A stretch of DNA of 64,000 bases. Source: Aureibaculum algae. GTDB lineage: Bacteria; Bacteroidota; Bacteroidia; Flavobacteriales; Flavobacteriaceae. The DNA lies in the NCBI RefSeq assembly GCF_006065315.1, contig NZ_CP040749.1, positions 1,998,501 to 2,062,500 on the forward strand, written 5' to 3'. A program made the position numbers and the translations under genes. Shown piece after piece: positions 24,857 through 34,148 of the stretch. Below the pieces are notes generated by a model. The model made no database searches, was not told the origin of the DNA, and saw nothing but the letters and a program-made list of their open reading frames with translations. The first letter of the stretch is position 1; every line of letters begins with the position of its first letter.

Positions 24857-25897
24857 TTATTCCAATACTTCATAAATAGTTATTGCTTCCGATTTGTTTT
24901 TCACAGTAATACTGCCTAATGATTTACAAACAAATGACTCTTTAATGTGCTCGTGACAGGTTTCACAAATAATTATTTGATTTTCCTTGGCGGCATCTTG
25001 CAAACGAGCGGCGGTATTAACAGTATCTCCGATAACTGTATAATCTAATCTTTTTAAACTTACGGAGCCTATATTACCAGAAATCATCTCCCCACTTTTA
25101 ATACCAATAGATACTTTAGGTTTAAACTTAATGGTATCTCCCATTTCAGGTAAATTATTTATTTTATTTCGTACCGCTAATGCAGCATCAATAGCTCTAT
25201 CTAAATGATATTCACCTCTAAATACAGCCATAATAGCATCGCCAATAAATTTATCGATATACCCTTCTTGATTCATTATTTCTTTAACCATCTCGTCGAA
25301 ATAAGAATTAATCATGGTAACTACGGTATCTGCAGGAGCATGTTCACTAATTTTTGTAAACCCACATATATCTATAAAAACGACGGTAGCTTCTATAGTT
25401 TCATTAGCCATAATCGTGTTTTCATACTCACGGCTTCCCATAAAATTAAGCACATTTTCGTCAACATACATTTTTAAGATGTTGTTTTCTTTAATAGCCT
25501 GAAGGGTTTCTTTGATGTGTTTCGCGTGTTTTATGGTTTTCTCCATAGTCAGCGTAAGGTCTTCAAAATTAATAGGCTTGGTAATAAAATCGAAAGCACC
25601 TCGGTTCATGGCAACACGTATGTTATCCATATCTCCATATGCAGAAACAATAACCGATTTAATGAGTGGACTAGATTCACTCAATTTGGTCAATAAAGTT
25701 AAGCCATCCATTTCGGGCATGTTAATATCGCTCAATACGATATCTGTATCAGGCTCCGCAATCAATTTTTCAAGGGCATCTTTACCATTGATTGCAAATA
25801 GAAATTCGTACTCTTTTTGCCGAATCTGTTTACGGAATTTTTGCTTAATTAGTGTTTCTAAATCCGGCTCATCGTCTACTACTAGTATTTTTGCCAT
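24857..25897 (-). CDS. Response regulator with class III nucleotide cyclase output
   Basis: A 346-residue cytoplasmic protein. The receiver domain (1-122) has the acidic pocket VVDDE, phosphoacceptor Asp57 ([12 protein letters not shown]), Lys107 in ITKP, and a coiled linker to 165. The cyclase domain (about 168-346) keeps both metal aspartates (Asp176 in FIDICGFT, Asp220 in FIGDAIM), the base-reading pair Lys216/Thr287 seen in bacterial adenylyl cyclases, and Asn294/Arg298 for catalysis. It should therefore be active, with ATP the likeliest substrate. Its ATG overlaps the stop of the single-domain receiver gene (TAATG), and it lies downstream of six kinases without receivers. Confidence 0.92.
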   Translation of the reverse strand: MAKILVVDDEPDLETLIKQKFRKQIRQKEYEFLFAINGKDALEKLIAEPDTDIVLSDINMPEMDGLTLLTKLSESSPLIKSVIVSAYGDMDNIRVAMNRGAFDFITKPINFEDLTLTMEKTIKHAKHIKETLQAIKENNILKMYVDENVLNFMGSREYENTIMANETIEATVVFIDICGFTKISEHAPADTVVTMINSYFDEMVKEIMNQEGYIDKFIGDAIMAVFRGEYHLDRAIDAALAVRNKINNLPEMGDTIKFKPKVSIGIKSGEMISGNIGSVSLKRLDYTVIGDTVNTAARLQDAAKENQIIICETCHEHIKESFVCKSLGSITVKNKSEAITIYEVLE

Positions 25898-26271
25898 TAG
25901 ATATTATTTATTAGTTTATCTTTTAATAATTTAAAATCAACTGGTTTGGTTAAAAAGTCGTCTGCTCCTAAACTTTTGGCGGTGTTAAAGTTTTCTTCAT
26001 CACCATAAGCGGTAATCATCATTACTACTGGAGGCGGTGCTAGATATTCCTTTTTAATTTTTTTTAACAGTTCAAGTCCGCTCATACCAGGCATATTAAT
26101 ATCTGAAAGAATTAAAACGGCTTCCTGTTTCATACTCTCTAATACAGTTAAGGCTTCTTCTCCAGAAAAGGCAAAGACGAACTCGAGTTCTCCCTTGCGA
26201 ATTTCTTTTCTAAAACGTTGTTGAAATAAGGTCTTAACATCGTGCTCATCGTCAACTACTAATATTTTCAT
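25897..26271 (-). CDS. Single-domain response regulator
   Basis: A 124-residue receiver domain with no output. Features: VVDDEHD, phosphoacceptor Asp in [13 protein letters not shown] near residue 57, Thr in MMITAYGD and Lys in FLTKPVDF. It may relay phosphate between kinases or compete with the receiver of the cyclase protein, to which it is closely related ([19 protein letters not shown] against [19 protein letters not shown]). It overlaps the cyclase gene by one base, so the two are co-translated. Confidence 0.9.
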   Translation of the reverse strand: MKILVVDDEHDVKTLFQQRFRKEIRKGELEFVFAFSGEEALTVLESMKQEAVLILSDINMPGMSGLELLKKIKKEYLAPPPVVMMITAYGDEENFNTAKSLGADDFLTKPVDFKLLKDKLINNI

Positions 26272-26364
26272 AATTTAAAGGGGTTTTATCATTGATTATT
26301 ATTTGATTAAATTGATTTCTCAGATTTATTATTACTGATTAAATGTATTGTTAGATTTCACTAA

Positions 26365-26745
26365 CTACAATACATATCTTTTAAATGTTAAACTTTTCGA
26401 TCCAAAATTGATTAATAAACCAACTTCGAGTTTGTAGGCCTTTAGGTAGTTTAAAACCTGTGCCAAATGTGCATCTTGTAATTCGATAACTGCTTTTAAT
26501 TCAACCAGTACTTTTTCTTCCACTACAAAATCGGCTCTTCTTTTTCCAATAGGTTTCGCTAAATTTTTATAATATATTTTTTGTTCAATTTCTCTTTTAA
26601 ATGACAGATCTGCTTGTTCAAATTCCCATGCCAATGCTCTTTGGTAAATTACCTCCTGAAAACCATTGCCAAAGAATTTATGAACTTCAAATGAAGCACC
26701 AATTATCTTTTCGGTTATGTTTTTGTATTTTAATTCATGATTCAT
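26365..26745 (-). CDS. GxxExxY protein (PD-(D/E)XK nuclease-like fold)
   Basis: A 126-residue protein that matches the GxxExxY family: the signature GNGFQEVIYQRAL at residues about 26-38, then KRRADFVVEEKVLVELKAV, where D and ExK fit a PD-(D/E)XK nuclease core, and GLLINFGSKSLTFKR at the end. Function is unproven; these genes are scattered widely in Bacteroidota. It lies between the last kinase (51-base gap) and the receiver gene (93-base gap) in the signalling cluster, though it may be an unrelated passenger. Confidence 0.85.
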   Translation of the reverse strand: MNHELKYKNITEKIIGASFEVHKFFGNGFQEVIYQRALAWEFEQADLSFKREIEQKIYYKNLAKPIGKRRADFVVEEKVLVELKAVIELQDAHLAQVLNYLKAYKLEVGLLINFGSKSLTFKRYVL

Positions 26746-26796
26746 AAATTCTATATGTAAACTGTGTAATCCATTAATCCCTTTAATCTGTGTTCT

Positions 26797-29700
26797 TTAT
26801 TTTGGAATACTAATGGTAAAGGTGGTTCCTTCGCCTTCTTGGCTTTCAACCTTCAGATCGCCACCATGCGATCTTACAATATCGTAGCTCATAGACAGCC
26901 CTAATCCCGTTCCTTGTCCTGAGGGTTTGGTAGTAAAAAAGGGTTGAAAAATTTTATCTACGATTTCCTTAGGAATTCCTGAACCATTATCTTTTATTTT
27001 TATGATAACTTGATCTCCTACTTTTTTTGTGCTTATCCAAATCGTTGGATCTTTCACCGTTTTCTCAGGCATTTTGGAATTGGGGGAGATGGCATGTAAT
27101 GCATTGGTAATTAAATTTAAAATTACTCTCCCCATATCTTGACCTGCTACATTAATTAAACCAATAGACTCGTCAAAATCTGTATTTAAAGTAGCATTAA
27201 AAGATTTGTCTTTAGCACGCAGTCCGTGATATGCCAGTCGTAAATATTCGTCGGCAATAGCATTGATATTCGTTGGTTCTTTTTCTCCACTGGTATTGCG
27301 ACTGTGCTTTAACATTCCTTTTACAATCGAATCTGCACGCTTACCATGATGGTTTATTTTTTTCTGATTTTCTTTAATATCATTAGAAATCTCAATAGCT
27401 TCTTCTGGATTACCCGCTTTTAACTCTTCTTGCATTTCATCAATCAGTTCTACATTAATCTCAGAAAAATTATTGACGAAGTTTAATGGGTTTTGAATTT
27501 CATGGGCAATACCCGCCGTTAGTTCACCTAAACTTGCCATTTTTTCTGATTGAATCAGTTGCGATTGTGTCGCTTTTAGATCTTCAATAGAAGCTTCTAG
27601 TTCATTGGTTCGTTCTTTAACTTTTTCTTCTAAAAATTTATTTTCTCTCTTTAATTTTTTAGCCCTAAAAGCAATGTAGACTCTTAAAATACTTGCAGCT
27701 ATTAGTCCAAAAATAAGATAGGCCCACCAGGTTTGCCACCAAGGCGGACTAATACGAAATGTCATTACATCTGGTGTAGACCATTGCTTATTAAAACTTC
27801 TGGAAGCTACTTTAAATGTATATTCACCAGGCTCTAAATTATAGTAATTTTTCGTTTTTGTTGCGTTTTCGGCATAGGTCCAATCTAAATCTTCGCCATC
27901 CAAAATAAAGCGATAGCTAAGTTGGTTTCTATTAAAAACATCTCCGCTGGAATAACTAAAACTTAAACTGTTTTTGTTAAAGGGTAGCACCAGGCCAATA
28001 GGAATACTATAGGGCTTTTTAATAGAATCCCATTTCATATTTTTTACGTTGGAATAGGATGAAGATTCTTTAGAAAGAGAGTCATTATCCGCTTTACGGT
28101 CAAACTTTAGATTCTCATCTAACACGAACATATTATTAATATGAACCGTACTTAAGGTACTATCTGGTTTTGGGACACTGTTCATTACTACGAGCTTGTA
28201 TACATTTGCGAGATCAACAACACCTGCCCAAAACTGTCCATTTTTCAGAAATTTACTAGAGCCTGATAAATAATCATTGGCTTTAAAACCAAAGCCCCCA
28301 TTATAGTTGTAAAATCCGGTGTCAGTCGTTTTTACAGACGATTTTTCAATTGGAATTAGCCCATTTGCACTTGCGGCATACATTTTATCGTCTTTTTCAA
28401 CGATATCATACATTTCGTCAGGTACCAATCCGTTTTCTTCTTGTAAATTGGTAAGTGTTTTTTCTTCAAAATTTAGAACAGCAATACCGTTAAGCGTTGT
28501 TACCCATAATTCGCCTTCCTCTGAAAAGTTGACTACACCCACGTTATTATCACAGAGACCCTCTTTTGTTCCTAAATAGCTAATGGTATTGTTCTTTAGA
28601 TTCACTTTTGCTAAACCTTTATTTTGCGTTGGAACCCAAAGTATTTCTGAACCATCATAAACTATTTTAATAGCAAACAAGGTTTGTAATATATTAGGAT
28701 CTGTTTTAGAGATCAATTTTTTTATGCTATTATTTTCTATATCATATGTATACAAACCTGTTGAATTGTATATCATAAACTGATGTTCGTTTAATGCTGC
28801 AAATCCGGAAACTCTTAAGTTTAAATTTTCATTACCAGCATATTGGGTTATTTTATTTTGTTGTCTGTCAAAAATGATAAAACCATACCCATTTTGTATA
28901 AAATAAATATCTTTAGAAATTTCTTTTATATAATTAATCGAATTAATATCTATACCTTTTATGTGCTCCTTAGTTATTTTTTTTATGGTATTCAGTTGTG
29001 GGTCAATAATCGTAATACCGCCTCTTACTCCCACCCATAGCTCTCCTCTTGAGTTTTCTTCTATTTCCCAAACTTCATTATTTAATAATCCATTAGCTGT
29101 ACTTAAATATTCTGTATGAAGGGTGTATTCATTTGCTATAACCAAACCTTTATCTAAAGTACCCATCCATAAGGATCCATCTTTTCTTTTCAAAAAACCA
29201 GTTCTTGTTGGTCCACCAATCATGGTGCTGTTCATTGCTATGGTTTTAGATTGCTTTAGGTCACGCTGTAAAACAAACATTTTATCTTCACCTGCAATCC
29301 AAAAATTGCCATGATTATCTTCTTCTATTCTATGGCCTGGTAAGTTGAATCCATTTTCTTCAGAAAGTATCTTTATTTTTTGGTCTTTTAATGATATTCG
29401 CAATACTTCAGACGCCGCATCTTGTAAACGCTCTGGTTTAGTATCCATTTGACATATCCATATAGCACCCATTTTATCCTCTTTTATATCAAAAACCATG
29501 AAGCTAGAATTAAAATTGGGAGTGCTGGGTATTTTTTTAAAGGAGGTTCGTTCCTGGTTTAATACAACCAATCCGTCTATAAACCCAAACCATAAATTAT
29601 TTTCACGGTCCTCTAAAATTGAGAACGAGGAAGTACTTACATTTTCCAATTTTTGTAAATTTTTCATCGTTGCATCTATGGTATAAAATCCACCTGTGTA

Positions 29701-30474
29701 AGAAGCAATGTACATTGTTCCATTATGGTCACATGCTATATCTACGCCTATAAATTCTGCAACAGAAGGTTTTATTTTGTAGGCTATATCTTTTTCAAAA
29801 TCTAACACATGAATGTCGTTGAATACAGTTACTAACCAAAGTCTCCCTAATTGGTCAAAAGTCATATCAACAACTCGTGGATAATCATAGGTAAAGGCAT
29901 TTTCACCATCATAGCGTGTTAAGGTAGACGCTGTTGATAATGTGGAGGTGGAGCCTATCCAAATATCCCCGTCTTCCGTTTCTATTATTGAGGCTATTTC
30001 GTTGGTTATTAAACCTTCATTTACAGAGAGTTGTAGCAGGTTAGTGTTTGTGCCTTCCATAATAGCCGGGGCCTTCATTTTAGTGATGGTAGGCTTTTTA
30101 ATGGTCGATTTTGTTACGGTAAAGGGTACAGAATCTAGCTTTAATTCTTGTGAAGGTACATTGTCCCAATCCAAATCGAATTCTTTCATTGGAGTTTTCA
30201 AGGGTTTGAATTGGTTCAATTCAAACGGTTTACTAGGTAAGGCGTCAACGTTTAAAGAATACGATACTGGGGTTGTTAAAGTGTCATTGGTAATGGTTTT
30301 CCATTCAAACGGCTCTGGCTCTGTAAATTTTAACGGAATAGTTTCAGGTGCTTTATAGTTACCAACAGAAGTATCGGTTTCTGATTTACTATTTTTTTGA
30401 CAAGAAATGAGAAACAGGCCAAAGATTAGGCACGTAAGAAAAATATAACGCTTCATTATTAGGTTGGTTTTCAT
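26797..30474 (-). CDS. Lipoprotein-type Reg_prop/Y_Y_Y sensor histidine kinase
   Basis: A 1225-residue sensor kinase. A lipoprotein-like signal (FGLFLISCQKN, Cys25) leads into a periplasmic two-component-regulator propeller (about 150-720; repeats such as LWVGVRGGITII and LWVTTLNGIAVL), a Y_Y_Y domain (about 815-895), one membrane helix (about 905-925), a coiled coil and the kinase core: phospho-His991 in AHEIQNPLNF, N-box NLITNALHA and G-boxes DNGSGIP and GQGTGLGLS. It has no receiver domain. Its ATG overlaps the stop of the upstream kinase (ATGA), so translation is coupled. It is the last of six kinases in the row and a close paralogue of the next one. Confidence 0.93.
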   Translation of the reverse strand: MKTNLIMKRYIFLTCLIFGLFLISCQKNSKSETDTSVGNYKAPETIPLKFTEPEPFEWKTITNDTLTTPVSYSLNVDALPSKPFELNQFKPLKTPMKEFDLDWDNVPSQELKLDSVPFTVTKSTIKKPTITKMKAPAIMEGTNTNLLQLSVNEGLITNEIASIIETEDGDIWIGSTSTLSTASTLTRYDGENAFTYDYPRVVDMTFDQLGRLWLVTVFNDIHVLDFEKDIAYKIKPSVAEFIGVDIACDHNGTMYIASYTGGFYTIDATMKNLQKLENVSTSSFSILEDRENNLWFGFIDGLVVLNQERTSFKKIPSTPNFNSSFMVFDIKEDKMGAIWICQMDTKPERLQDAASEVLRISLKDQKIKILSEENGFNLPGHRIEEDNHGNFWIAGEDKMFVLQRDLKQSKTIAMNSTMIGGPTRTGFLKRKDGSLWMGTLDKGLVIANEYTLHTEYLSTANGLLNNEVWEIEENSRGELWVGVRGGITIIDPQLNTIKKITKEHIKGIDINSINYIKEISKDIYFIQNGYGFIIFDRQQNKITQYAGNENLNLRVSGFAALNEHQFMIYNSTGLYTYDIENNSIKKLISKTDPNILQTLFAIKIVYDGSEILWVPTQNKGLAKVNLKNNTISYLGTKEGLCDNNVGVVNFSEEGELWVTTLNGIAVLNFEEKTLTNLQEENGLVPDEMYDIVEKDDKMYAASANGLIPIEKSSVKTTDTGFYNYNGGFGFKANDYLSGSSKFLKNGQFWAGVVDLANVYKLVVMNSVPKPDSTLSTVHINNMFVLDENLKFDRKADNDSLSKESSSYSNVKNMKWDSIKKPYSIPIGLVLPFNKNSLSFSYSSGDVFNRNQLSYRFILDGEDLDWTYAENATKTKNYYNLEPGEYTFKVASRSFNKQWSTPDVMTFRISPPWWQTWWAYLIFGLIAASILRVYIAFRAKKLKRENKFLEEKVKERTNELEASIEDLKATQSQLIQSEKMASLGELTAGIAHEIQNPLNFVNNFSEINVELIDEMQEELKAGNPEEAIEISNDIKENQKKINHHGKRADSIVKGMLKHSRNTSGEKEPTNINAIADEYLRLAYHGLRAKDKSFNATLNTDFDESIGLINVAGQDMGRVILNLITNALHAISPNSKMPEKTVKDPTIWISTKKVGDQVIIKIKDNGSGIPKEIVDKIFQPFFTTKPSGQGTGLGLSMSYDIVRSHGGDLKVESQEGEGTTFTISIPK

Positions 30475-33400
30475 TTGGATAGGGTTGTTGTATTGGTAAA
30501 TATAATAGAAAATTTTGAGCCTTCACCATCTTTGGTCTCCACTTTCAATTCACCACTATGTGCTTTTACAATATCATAACTCATACTTAAACCTAATCCG
30601 GTACCTTGTCCTGTCGGTTTAGTAGTGAAAAAAGGTTGGTATATTTTATCTAGTACGTGTTTTGGAATGCCATTACCATTGTCTTTTACAGTGATAACAA
30701 TTTGGTTCTTAAGTTGTTTTGTGGAAACAGAAACCTTGGGCTCATAGTTTGCTATGCCAGATTTCTTTTTTTCATCTACAGTATAAAATGCATTGGTGAT
30801 TAAATTTAAGATTACGCGACCTATATCTTGAGGTATTAGGTCTATGCGACCAATGCTGTCATCAAAATTGGTTACTAAGGTTGCATTAAAAGATTTATCT
30901 TTTGCACGGAGACCGTGATAGGCTAGGCGTAAATATTCGTCCGCCAAGGCATTGATATCCGTAGGTTCTTTAGTGCCACTACTATTTCTTGAGTGTTGCA
31001 GCATCCCCTTTACAATATTGTCTGCACGCTTACCATGATGGTTAATTTTTTCAAGATTTTGTTTAATGTTTTTAGCAATGAATTTGGCTTCTGCTAAATC
31101 CTCTTTGTCCATTTCATAATTCATTTCATCAAATAACTCAATACTAACCTCAGAAAAATTATTGACAAAGTTTAAGGGATTTTGAATTTCATGAGCTATA
31201 CCTGCCGTTAGTTCCCCTAAACTTGCCATTTTTTCAGATTGAATCAGTTGCAATTGTGTGGCTTTTAGATCTTCAATAGAAGCCTCTAGCTCATTGGTTC
31301 TTTCTTTAACCTTTTCTTCTAAAAATTTATTTTCTTTCTTTAATTTTTTCGCTCTGAAAGCAATATAAATCCTTAAAATACCTGCAGCTATAAGTCCGAA
31401 AAGTAAATATGCCCACCAGGTTTGCCACCAAGGTGGACTAATACTGAAATTAAACATGTCTGGAGTAGACCATTGCTTAGTAAAACTTCTGGAGGCCACT
31501 TTAAAGGTATATTCGCCAGGTTTTAAATTGTAATAATTCTTCGTTTTTGTTTTAGTATCGGCATAGGTCCAATCTTCATCCTCACCCTCCAAGATAAAAC
31601 GATAAGTTAATTGATCTCTATTAAACACATCGCTACTTGCATAGCTGAAACTTAAACTGTTTTGATCAAAGGGTAATACCAGATTTGTTGGAATATTATA
31701 GGGGTGTTTTATAGAGTCCCACTTCATATTTGTCGCATTGGCGTACGATAAAATTTTATTATTTAGAGAATCTGTTCGGACCTTATATTTAAACCCTGGA
31801 TCTTCATCCCTAACGTACATTTTGCTAATATAAACGGTACTTAATGTACTATCAGGTTTTGGTGCTGCATTCATGATCAACAACCTAAATTCGTCAGAAG
31901 AATTCACAACCCCTGCCCAAAACTGCCCATTCTTGAGAAACTTACTAGATCCTGACAGGTAATCATTAGACTTAAAACCTAGCCCTCCATTAAAGGTGTA
32001 AAAACCCTTATTTGTATTTTTTGCAGTTAATTTATCAATGGGGATAAGACCATTTACGCTTGCCCCATACATGATGTCTCCTCGCTCTATCAAATCATAC
32101 ATTTCTGAAGGAACTAAACCATTTTCTTCTCGTAAATTGGTAAGTGTGTTTTGTTCTAAATTTAGAATGGCAATACCGTTAAGTGTCGTTACCCATAATT
32201 CATCTTCCTTAGAAAAGGAAGCTACGCCAGTATTATTATGAGAGAGGCCTTGTTTTTTGTTTAAATATCGAATGGTATTATTCTTTAGATTTACTTCTGC
32301 CAAACCACGATTGAATGTTGGAATCCAAAGTAGTTCATTGCCGTCGTAAACTAGTTCTGCACCAAACTGAGTTTTTAAAATATCAGGATCTGTCTTTGAA
32401 GTTAATTTTTTTAAGCTATTAAATTCAATATCGTATACGTACAAACCCTCTGGAGTATAGATCCAAAAGGTATGATCATCTGATTTAGCGAAGCCCAAAA
32501 CTTCTAAAACTACGTTAGCATTACTGGCATATTGGGTCATTTTATTGCGTTGTCTATCATAAATTGAAAAACCAGCACCATTTTTCCAAAAGTAAGTGTC
32601 TTTTGAAATCTGTTTTAAATAATTTATGGTACTATTTCCATTACCTAAGAAATGTAATTGTTCCTTAGTTATAGATTTAATAGTATTCTTCTGAGGGTCA
32701 ATAATATTAATTCCATTATTTGTACCCAACCAGAGTTCTCCACTAGAGTCTTCTTCAATATCCCAAACTTGGTCGCCTATTAAGCCAGTTGAAGTATCAA
32801 AGTATGTTGTATTTAAAGTATGCTCATTGGCTATGACCACTCCTTTGTCGGTTGTGGCGATCCAAAGTGAACCATCTTTCCTTTTTAAAGGTCTTGTTAA
32901 TCGATCTCGGCCTTGTAGCTTGCTGTTCAGGTCAATCGTTTTGTAAGTATTCTTGTTTTTACTTAATACAAAGGCCTCAACATCTCCAAATATCCATAAA
33001 TTACCTTCGTTATCTTCTTCTATAGATCTGCCAATTACGTTGTAACCGGTTTCTTTATTTAGGATGCTTATTTTATTATTCTTTAATGATACGCCTAGAG
33101 CGATAGGGGATTCGCTGTCGTCATTAAAGGGTACGCTCAACCAGATGTCTCCCGATTGCACCTCTTTAATATCCCAAACAGAATTATTAAATTCGTAATT
33201 CGCAATCCTATTGATGGTTTTAAGCTCCTTTCTTTCTTTATCTATGACTACTATTTTCTTATCTGCTGCGAACCAAAGGTTGTCATTACGGTCTTGTAAA
33301 AGCTTCCATGATCTAATATTGCCTTCATTATTAATTTTTTGTAAATTTTGTAGTTCAGGATCTATACGGTAAAGTTCATTTTGAAAACAGGCTATGTACA

Positions 33401-34148
33401 GTGTTCCAGTATAATCACAAACAACGTCTAATCCCTGAATTTGGCCATTATTAGGAAGTATCGTATACGCAATATCTTTCTTAAAATCTAATACCGTAAC
33501 TACTCGAGCCCCTGGCCTCATTAACCAAAGTCTCCCTTGTTGATCAAAGGTCATTGCATAAACATTAGGATAGTCATAGGTAAACGTATTTTCTCCATCA
33601 TAACGCATCAAAGATGACTGGGCAGTACCAATCCAAATAGCCCCGTCTTTTGTTTCTAAAAAGGACGTGATATCATTATTAACGAACCCTTCATTTACAG
33701 ATAGTTGGAGTAGGTTGGCATTGGTGCCGTCCATAATGCCCGGCTGTTTCATTTTAGTAATCTTCGGTCTTTTTATAGGAGCTGTTGTAACCGTAAACGC
33801 AACCGAATCAAATTTCACTGGTGCTGTTGGAAAATTATCCCAATCCAAATCATATTCCTTCATAGGAGTTTCCAATGGTTTAAATTGGTTCAATTCAAAC
33901 GGTTTACTGGGTAAGGCATCCACGTTTAAAGAATAAGTCACCGGAGTTGTTAACGAGTCATTTGTTACGGTTTCCCATTCAAACGGCTCTGACTCTGTAA
34001 ATTTTAACGGAATAGTTTCAGGTGCTTTATAGTCACCAATAGTGGTGTCCGTTTCTGATTTGCTATTTTTTTGACATGAAATTACAACTAGGCCAAAGAC
34101 CAGGCACATAAGAAAAATATATCGTTTCATTATTAGGTTGGTTTTCAT
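30471..34148 (-). CDS. Lipoprotein-type Reg_prop/Y_Y_Y sensor histidine kinase (paralogue)
   Basis: 1225 residues with the same plan as the kinase at 26797: lipobox FGLVVISCQKN, propeller (LWLGTNNGINII, LWVTTLNGIAIL), Y_Y_Y, a single membrane helix near 905-925 and a HisKA/HATPase core with phospho-His986. The two sensors are about 60-70 percent alike by eye. Its kinase core DNA is instead closer to that of the next kinase upstream (34145) than to its sensor twin, a sign of domain exchange. It overlaps its neighbours by 4 bases on both sides. No receiver domain. Confidence 0.93.
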   Translation of the reverse strand: MKTNLIMKRYIFLMCLVFGLVVISCQKNSKSETDTTIGDYKAPETIPLKFTESEPFEWETVTNDSLTTPVTYSLNVDALPSKPFELNQFKPLETPMKEYDLDWDNFPTAPVKFDSVAFTVTTAPIKRPKITKMKQPGIMDGTNANLLQLSVNEGFVNNDITSFLETKDGAIWIGTAQSSLMRYDGENTFTYDYPNVYAMTFDQQGRLWLMRPGARVVTVLDFKKDIAYTILPNNGQIQGLDVVCDYTGTLYIACFQNELYRIDPELQNLQKINNEGNIRSWKLLQDRNDNLWFAADKKIVVIDKERKELKTINRIANYEFNNSVWDIKEVQSGDIWLSVPFNDDSESPIALGVSLKNNKISILNKETGYNVIGRSIEEDNEGNLWIFGDVEAFVLSKNKNTYKTIDLNSKLQGRDRLTRPLKRKDGSLWIATTDKGVVIANEHTLNTTYFDTSTGLIGDQVWDIEEDSSGELWLGTNNGINIIDPQKNTIKSITKEQLHFLGNGNSTINYLKQISKDTYFWKNGAGFSIYDRQRNKMTQYASNANVVLEVLGFAKSDDHTFWIYTPEGLYVYDIEFNSLKKLTSKTDPDILKTQFGAELVYDGNELLWIPTFNRGLAEVNLKNNTIRYLNKKQGLSHNNTGVASFSKEDELWVTTLNGIAILNLEQNTLTNLREENGLVPSEMYDLIERGDIMYGASVNGLIPIDKLTAKNTNKGFYTFNGGLGFKSNDYLSGSSKFLKNGQFWAGVVNSSDEFRLLIMNAAPKPDSTLSTVYISKMYVRDEDPGFKYKVRTDSLNNKILSYANATNMKWDSIKHPYNIPTNLVLPFDQNSLSFSYASSDVFNRDQLTYRFILEGEDEDWTYADTKTKTKNYYNLKPGEYTFKVASRSFTKQWSTPDMFNFSISPPWWQTWWAYLLFGLIAAGILRIYIAFRAKKLKKENKFLEEKVKERTNELEASIEDLKATQLQLIQSEKMASLGELTAGIAHEIQNPLNFVNNFSEVSIELFDEMNYEMDKEDLAEAKFIAKNIKQNLEKINHHGKRADNIVKGMLQHSRNSSGTKEPTDINALADEYLRLAYHGLRAKDKSFNATLVTNFDDSIGRIDLIPQDIGRVILNLITNAFYTVDEKKKSGIANYEPKVSVSTKQLKNQIVITVKDNGNGIPKHVLDKIYQPFFTTKPTGQGTGLGLSMSYDIVKAHSGELKVETKDGEGSKFSIIFTNTTTLSK

